Shown here in pieces: positions 56,727 through 64,000 of a stretch of DNA of 64,000 nt. The notes beneath the pieces were generated by a model. It was not told the origin of the DNA, searched no databases, and saw nothing but the letters and a program-made list of their open reading frames with translations. Source of the stretch: Omphiscola glabra. Lineage: Eukaryota > Mollusca > Gastropoda > Lymnaeidae. Numbering within the stretch: position 1 is the stretch's first letter; every line of letters begins with the position of its first letter. Location: the NCBI GenBank assembly GCA_964017045.1, contig OZ024794.1, positions 56,433,108 to 56,497,107 on the forward strand, given 5' to 3'. A program made the position numbers and the translations under genes.

Positions 56727-57166
56727 GTTGTCGCGACAGTTCGGGCTCATTGTACCAGTTGTCACGACAGTTCGGGCTCATTGTACCAGTTGCCGCGACA
56801 GTTCGGACTCATTGTACCCGTTGTCACGACAGTTCGGGCTCATTGTACCAGTTGCCGCGACAGTTCGGGCTCATTGTACCCGTTGTCACGACAGTTCGGG
56901 CTCATTGTACCCGTTGTCACGACAGTTCGGGCTCATTGTACCCGTTGTCACGACAGTTCGGGCTCATTTTACCAGTTGTCACGACAGTTCGGGCTCATTG
57001 TAACCGTTGTCACGACAGTTCGGGCTCATTTTACCAGTTGTCACGACAGTTCGGGCTCATTGTACCAGTTGTCACGACAGTTCGGGCTCATTGTACCAGT
57101 TGTCATGACAGTTCGGGCTCATTGTACCAGTTGTCACGACAGTTCGGGCTCATTGTACCAGTTTGA
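56727..57166. repeat. 31-bp minisatellite, about 14 copies
   Basis: Units with TTGTCACGACAGTTCGGGCT and CATTGTACC. The period is not a multiple of three and all three + frames are open. Confidence 0.85.
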
Positions 57167-57227
57167 ATTCAACGTAAAACATCTTAATGCATTCTTGAAG
57201 GGAGAATTGATTGGAAGATGGAACAAA

Positions 57228-57345
57228 ATGATGGTTGGACACAGTTTGATGGTTGGACACAGTTTGATGGTTGGACACAGTTTGATAGTTGGACACAGTT
57301 TGATAGTTGCATGGACACAGTTTGATGGTTGGATACAGTGTCTGG
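57228..57345. repeat. 18-bp repeat, about 6 copies
   Basis: Units of GATGGTTGGACACAGTTT. Confidence 0.8.
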
Positions 57346-57600
57346 CATTTAGAAGACGTAAGCCATAAAATACAGAACACGATTTAAAAATCAAATTAAA
57401 TTAGACCCCCCACCCCGCCCTTTTCCCCAGAAATCTATTTATCTGTGGGTGCTGCCCTGGGGGGGGGGGGGTCAAGATTCTGCCGCCCGTCTTCCATGAA
57501 AAGAAACTCTGCAGTTGGCCTAAAATGCCGCCTCTTCATAGAAAGAATAAATGTCGCCCGGGGCGGGACCGCCTAGTCCATCTTACGCTTCTTACGCTAC

Positions 57601-60600
57601 TGTCTTCTATATATATAAAAATCTTATATATATAAAAATGAATGTATGTATGTATGTATGTTTGTCTCGTATGCGCTCCAACACCATTCATGCGATTGCA
57701 ACAAAACTTTGGTGAGTTGTTGGCCACCTACCTGGGCATTTAACTGCGACATTAAAAAACTTTTCAATTTTTTCGTTTTCGGCCGTTGGCCCTCCATTCG
57801 TTTTTTTTCTTATACGAGCTTTGTAAAACAATATTTCCGTCTGCGCTCCTACGCCATTCGTCTGAATGCGCTAAATCTTGGGTAAAATGTTACACGCACG
57901 CCCACAAAGGTTTGGAAATAATTATAAACGTTTTAAAATATTCCGTTTTGAGCCAGGGGCCCCGTGTTCGTTTTTTCTTATATGAGCTATATAAATATAG
58001 TTTCAAACCGTATGCGCTCCTACACCATTCATGCGATTGCGACAAAACATTAGAGAGTTGTATTCTACAAGCTCGCGCATTTTACCGGGTCATTATAACA
58101 CTTTTAAAATATTTCGTTTTGGCCGTTGGCCCCAAAATCGTTTTTTTTTCTTATATGAGCTTTGTAAACAATAGATTTCGTCTGCGCTCCTACACCATTT
58201 ATTCGAATACGCTAAAACTTTGACGAGATGTTGCGAGCATGCCAGCAAAGGTTTCTAAATTATTACAACCGTTTTAAAATATTCCGTTTTGAGCCAGGGG
58301 CCCCATGTTCGTTTTTTCTTATATGAGCTATATAAATATAGTTTCAAACCGTATGCGCTCCTACACCATTCATGTGATTGCAACAAAACTTTTTGAAAGG
58401 TTGTCCATAAAGTCGCGCATGTTAATGGGTAATTACAATACTTTTAAAATATTCCGTTTTCAGCTGTTGGCCCCAAATTATTTTTTTTCTTTTATGAGCT
58501 TTGTACAAAATAATTTCGGTATGCGCTCCTATACCATTCTTCTGAATGCGATAAAAGTTTAGTTAGATGTTTTTTCCCACGCCCGCAAAGCTTTTCCAAT
58601 TATTACAACCGTTTAAAATATTCTGTTTTGAGCCAGGGGCCCCATGTTCTATTTTTCCAATATGAGCTATATAAATATAATTTCAAACCGTATGCGCTCC
58701 TACACCATTCATGCGATTGCAACAAAACTTTGTTGAAAGGTTGTCCATAAGGTCGCCCATGTTAATGAGTAATTACAATACTTTTAAAATATTCCGTTTT
58801 CAGCCGTTGTTCCCAAATTCTTTTTTTTTCTTATATGAGCTTTGTACAAAATAATTTCTGTATGCGCTCCTATATCATTTATCTGAATGCGATAAAACTT
58901 TAGTAAAATGTTTTACCCAAGTCCGCAAAGCTTTTCAAATTATTACAACCGTTTAAAATATTCTTTTTTGAGCCAGGGGCCCTATGTTCTGTTTTTCCTA
59001 TATGAGCTATACAAATACAATTTCAAACAGAGCTAATGTGTGGATGGATAGATTTTTAATAAAATACAAATAGCGACATTAAATTGTGTGTGTCACATAG
59101 TAATTAGGTTTCTGAAGTAGTTACAACACTTTTAAAATAATCCGTTTTTGGCCGTTGGCCCCAAAATCGTTATTTTTCTTATATGAGCTTTGTAAAAAAT
59201 AATATCCGTATGCACTCCTATACCATTTATCTGAATGCGATACAACTTCAGTAATATGTTTCTCTTTTTTTAATTTTGTGATATAATAAGTAGGTTTCTG
59301 AAGTAATACAACAATTCTACAATATTCCGTTTGTGGCCGGGGGCCTTAATTCGTTTTCCACCATTTATTATCTATATAATTATCGTATGCATTCCTATAC
59401 CATTCATCCGATTGCGATAAAAACTTTGGTGAATTGATATGCGCGCTCCCGCAAATTTTTCTAAATTAGAACAACATTTTACAATATTTCGCATGGGCCG
59501 ATGTCCTTAAATTCGTTTTGTTTTCTTTAACAAACTTTATCAAAATAATTTCAAACGGAGCTATCAACTCAACCGTCCTTGAACAAATGCCAACAGACAT
59601 CAATTTGTAGCAAGAGCAGAGAAAACACGTTTTTGCATGTTTAGTGTAGAGAGTATTTTTGTTGTTTTTATTAATAAGCTTGAATTTTGTGACGTATTTT
59701 AGAATCGGATATAGCTTTGTAAATGTGTTGTGATTTTGAATAGCAATGATGTAGTAATACATCTATTATATAAGAATGATCTATGCTGACCGTAACTCAC
59801 AAAGAACCGATACGATTTAAATACGTTCCCATTTTTTAAAACAATCATAGTTTTCTTCTATTATTTTAAAGAACTCGAATCAATGGTAATGCGAAAAATA
59901 TATTGTATATTCGCTTTAATTTTAATAAAATTTTAAGTATTAATAATATAAATTACAAATAAATCTGGAGTAACAACTAAGGAACTATTTTAAACATTTT
60001 ATATGTGGTTGAAAGTTATGAAAATTAATAAAACAAATTATAATCAAAGAATTACACTGTAATCACATTTATCGGGGAAACCAAAACATCTGTTGATTGT
60101 AGTGCATTTTTTAAGTACGTTCCAAATATTGCGTAATAAAAGTAAAATTAATTTGTTCTAAATAATAACGCAAATGACCTCAGAACTTAAATTGTCTATT
60201 TATTCAATGCAAAAATTTATCTGATTTAATAACCGCGCCTAATAAAATTGATAATGTATTTCCCCCTTCCTAAAAGTAAAATTAATAAATATAATAGATT
60301 GCTTTTTAAATTGCTACAATTTAAAAAATGAAATAACATTTTTGCTTTTTATTTTTAACGTTTAATAAATTTTTACTTTTATTCTTTCCAAAAATATACA
60401 TTTATGAAATTTATAAATTAATAAAAAAAATTAAAAAAAACCCTAACCTTTAAATATACTTTTAATACGAAAATGCCGTTTAATGCAATCAGTGCAGCGA
60501 AACTACATATCCAAATAGCATCCACTAATGCACTTATCACTCATTTAAATAAGAACAAAGCATTTGAAATGCAAAAAAATTGTTTTTGCGTAAGTAAGTG

Positions 60601-61543
60601 GATTACAATCCCGTGGATGATTTTATTAATTTCTTTAAAACTCTGTTTGGGGGAGGGGGAAGTTGACAAAATGAATTTGACAAATAATTTGCCTTCTTAG
60701 GTACATATATATGGGGGTTAGGAAATAGAGTGTGTACAATTTTATATCTTTAAATCCAATGATATTACTGTTGTGAAAAATAGATGCTATATTCTCATTT
60801 TACGAATTAAGAAAATAAATGACGTTAACACAACGTAAGTACATTTACAAAAGTATATCCATGAATATCAAAACCCATTCATTTTACAAAGAATTACCAG
60901 TTTTGGATCGGGGCCCTATAGTAGTTTTTCTTTCTAATATGAGCTATTTAAATATAATGTCCGTATGAGTTCCTATACTATTCATCTGAATGCGATAAAC
61001 TTTCAGTGAGTTGTTGTGTGCAGGCCCGCATTAGGTTTCTAAAGAAGTGCAAATATTTTACAATATTCCGCTTTGGGCCGGGGGCCTTAAATTCTTTTTT
61101 TTTTCTTATATGACCTATGTAAATATAACGTCAAGCAGAGCTATTGCATAAGTGGGTGGAATTACTGTGACATTTCATTTTGTATATGTGACTTAATAAA
61201 TAGGTTTCTGATTTAGTACAAATATTTCACAATATTACTTTTGGGGCCGGGGGCCCAAAATTTGTTTATATGTAATAAATGAGCCATATAAATATAATTT
61301 CAAACATAGCTATTGCATGGGGGGGATCAATCGCTATAAGTTTTGGGACTAAATTTGGAAAATCCATGCTTCCCACACGGACAGCTGCGTGTGGTCTGCT
61401 GACACTTCTTAAAACCTTCTAATTAATTCGAATACGCACCAGACGGTTAAAAAAAGGTGTTTATTAGAAGAACTTACAAAAAAATTATTAAACCACGAAC
61501 ACTTTATTTCGATGAGTGGCATTGCAAAGCATGCCGGGTACTC
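57601..61543. mobile_element. dispersed repeat with Helitron-like terminus, unit 3 (internally expanded)
   Basis: Opens TCTATATATATAAAA, has a (TATG)n run at 57640-57662, and closes GCATGCCGGGTACTCGCTAGT near 61543. Inside are about ten degenerate blocks with GTATGCGCTCCTACACCATT, TGCGATTGCAACAAAACTTT and GAGCCAGGGGCCCCATGTTC, separated by TTATATGAGCT. The stretch 59570-60880 is A/T-rich sequence without the blocks. No protein is encoded. Confidence 0.5.
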
Positions 61544-62214
61544 GCTAGTTACTAATACAATTACTGATGACTACGTTTTAATTTATTCAAGTTATTGAAA
61601 TATGAAAATATAAATGAATTATCGGACACCCCCCCACCCATAAACTCGCCAGTCCATCAAAATATACACATACAAATGAACATAAAACGCAGACTAAAAT
61701 GAAAAACAAAACACATAGCTTGGCTCTGAGGTTAATGCTTCATATTCCATAACACCATTGTTTAAAAGTCTATAGTATAACTAACATCATGGGTGAGACT
61801 TTTCTTTTATTACAGATGCAGTTCAGCTCCATTGAACGGGATAGGAAACAGCAGTGATTTCGTTTACGAACACATGCAAAGTCAACAACTTTGGGCTCCT
61901 GCAAAATCCAAGGCATATATCAAGGATGCCTTTGTATCACATTTAGGTTTTCTTGTCTGCGGCCCTTAATTTTAAAAAATGATTATTAAAAAAAACTTCG
62001 CTACATAAAGACCAACATTTGTGGGGGGGGGGGGGGGGGGGGGCCTACAAATCGAACATTGGACGACACTTTGAATGTTATACAGCTAAGGTACTTGTTC
62101 CATTGCGAAGTTTTGCAGCAAAATATTGCTACTTTTGTTGTGCTGTTAACTTAATAACCCTGCATGTTCTAGAGTTTAAAAAAATACAAACTAGGATTCA
62201 TTTTAAAACGCGTG
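61544..62214. other. non-coding stretch with poly-G
   Basis: A run of about 20 G (one T near the start) lies at 62022-62042. No gene recognised. Confidence 0.5.
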
Positions 62215-62335
62215 AGTCCATTCCATCTACTCCACTCTACACAATAGTGTTTAACGCCATTTTGTCCACGCCACTCTACACAATAGTGTTTAACGCTATT
62301 TTGTCCATTTCACTCTACACATAGTGTTTAACGAT
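62215..62335. repeat. approximately 41-bp repeat, three copies
   Basis: Units with CACTCTACACAATAGTGTTT and ATTTTGTCCA. Confidence 0.7.
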
Positions 62336-62487
62336 AAGAAGCTTTTTTACTTTAACATGATCCTATGGGGAATTTATTGGTTACTACTGCATTGATGCCG
62401 CGTCAATGAAATTTAAAAACAGGACACTTGAAGGTTTATTTAGACTGAACTTGGCCTTGTTCATGTATTGGCAGCCTCAAAACACTT

Positions 62488-62770
62488 AACCTCAAACAAA
62501 CGCAATTAGTCTCAAACACAATTAGCCTCAAACACAATTAGCCTCAATCAAACACAATTAGCCTCAAACACAATCAGCCTCTAACAAAATTTAGCCTCAA
62601 ACAAATACAATTAGCTTCAAACACAATTAGCCTCAAACAAACACAATTAGCCTCTAACAAAATTAGCCTCAAACAAATACAATTTGCTTCAAACACAATG
62701 AGCCTCTAACAAAATTAGCCTCAAACAAATACAATTAGCCACAAACACAATTAGCCACAAACACAATACT
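62488..62770. repeat. CAAACACAATTAGCCT short minisatellite
   Basis: Degenerate 16-22-bp units of ACACAATTAGCCTCAAACAA, about 14 copies. Confidence 0.75.
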
Positions 62771-63151
62771 CAAGCGTTTTATTTCTTTTGTTCTAGAAAA
62801 AGAATACATAGACCATGCAACACTTTGCTGTGACTTAAGACGAAGAAGAAAGAAGAAGAGTAGACTTTGTCACGTGACAATAACACAACTTGTGCCCGTC
62901 TGCTCCTTTCTGTGACTTTGATTGCAGCAATCAGACCCCCTGTTTTCAAGTACGCAATAGATTTGTGGGTGGTAGGCGGTGGAAAAAAAGAGACTGATAT
63001 TCGCTATTGGACAATAAAGCTTCTTAAAACATTGATAATCCTTGGCCAGGATCTGGTCCGTTCTCAGTTTAAATGGGGGCATTTCACTTTTGGACAAGAA
63101 TGGGGAGGGGACAAAGGGTGGGGGAAGAAGCGAAACTCACAGGCAACTCAC

Positions 63152-63560
63152 TAGCTGAAGGCGGAGTGGGGAATAGTTAGCCATAGCTAGGGGGTGTCAC
63201 TGGCTTATGGTTGAGTAGTGGGATAGTTAGCCATAGCTAGGGGGTGTCACTGGCTGATGGTTGAGTAGTGGGTTAGTTAGCCATAGCTAGGGGGTCTCAC
63301 TGGCTGATGGTTGAGTAGTGGGTTAGTTAGCCATAGCTAGGGGGTCTCACTGGCTGATGGTTGAGTAGTGGGTTAGTTAGCCATAGCTAGGGGGTCTCAC
63401 TGGCTGATGGTTGAGTAGTGGGTTAGTTAGCCATAGCTAGGGGGTCTCACTGGCTGATGGTTGAGTAGTGGGTTAGTTAGCCATAGCTAGGGGGTGTCAC
63501 TGGCTGGGGGATGAGGGATGGGCTAGCTAGGGGTGTTACTGTCTGGAGGCTGAGTGGTGG
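63152..63560. repeat. 50-bp minisatellite, about 7 copies plus decayed flanks
   Basis: CCATAGCTAGGGGGT recurs at 63181, 63231, 63281, 63331, 63381, 63431 and 63481, an exact 50-bp period. Confidence 0.85.
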
Positions 63561-64000
63561 GGGGTGTCATTGGAGAAGGGTGTGTAGGGGATATTTAGTT
63601 ATAGCTATAGGGTATAATTACTGGTTTAATTAATTACAAGGTTTTTCTGTTTTATTTGCCGAAACCCATCCTACTCCTTTTCTTTAGTATTATCTAGATA
63701 TGTTACGGAGGTTTTGTACAGGGGCTAATTATATCTTGAATGAATACGAGCTGACTGTTAAGAGCCTCACGGTTGATAAATGGATTTTCTATGTGTCATG
63801 AACTCATCATTTGGAGGCTCCAGTCTGGCCTATCAGAAGGGTGGTCAAAGATGTGTCTCACATAATAGTTGAGGATAAGGGCCGCCGGCTCATAATAGTG
63901 ATCGATGAATTTTAGAATTTTTAAAACAAGTCACAGTGAATAGCTGTACCGATGAATTTCAGATTTTTAAAACGAGGTATTGCGAATAGCTGTATCGGTG
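63561..64000. other. window end, nothing recognised
   Basis: A/T-rich sequence with a short repeated AGAATTTTTAAAAC-type block near 63910-63985. No FOCAD N-terminal exon was found here on the - strand. Confidence 0.45.

Noticed and set aside
56721..57368. 215-codon + strand frame
   Set aside because: 31-bp minisatellite open in all frames.

Overview
This looks like an AT-rich, intron-rich animal genome, most likely a freshwater heterobranch (pulmonate) snail. The reasons are a multi-exon focadhesin gene, non-LTR elements of invertebrate type, hAT/SPIN-like elements of a kind I recall being reported from a pond snail, and very dense minisatellites. The species cannot be named from this sequence alone.

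Two protein-coding genes can be reconstructed, lying tail to tail. On the + strand, four exons between 2211 and 8380 encode a 725-residue protein with the architecture of the DUF3987 family. That family is a primase/helicase-like NTPase group best known from bacteria, phages and plasmids. The P-loop region of this copy is degenerate. On the - strand, 30 exons between 53466 and 11586 encode about 1,677 residues of focadhesin (FOCAD), running from roughly human residue 180 to the stop codon. The N-terminal exons lie beyond the window or were not found. Exon phases agree at every junction in both gene models. A 21-bp minisatellite of about 74 copies sits between the two 3' ends, together with one unexplained exon-like open segment (10736-10950, + strand).

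The rest is intron or intergenic sequence filled with repeats. Intron 1 of the DUF3987 gene carries a hAT-like MITE (2611-2780) and a 5'-truncated RNase-H-bearing non-LTR retrotransposon (3365-5302). A second truncated copy lies inverted at 38971-39810. Both copies sit at an AGCT motif in the same 25-bp minisatellite and in the same orientation relative to it. The 17.7-kb FOCAD intron at 27201-44884 also holds two of three SPIN-like hAT elements with perfect 8-bp target duplications (29378-29576, 33902-34093; the third is at 55687-55874). It further holds a decayed transposase, a foldback-like element at 40.8-41.8 kb, a hairpin MITE, and minisatellites of 13 to 74 bp.

The 46110-53273 intron and the region beyond 53466 contain more minisatellites, three units of a dispersed repeat with Helitron-like ends (48.35-49.94, 49.95-50.67 and 57.6-61.5 kb) and a LINE relic. 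A Tigger-like element at 531-1532 retains a short fused open frame. I found no rRNA, tRNA, CRISPR or bacterial operon structure. Homology statements come from recall of protein families, since no search could be run. Exon boundaries were placed by eye from GT/AG sites, phase and homology.
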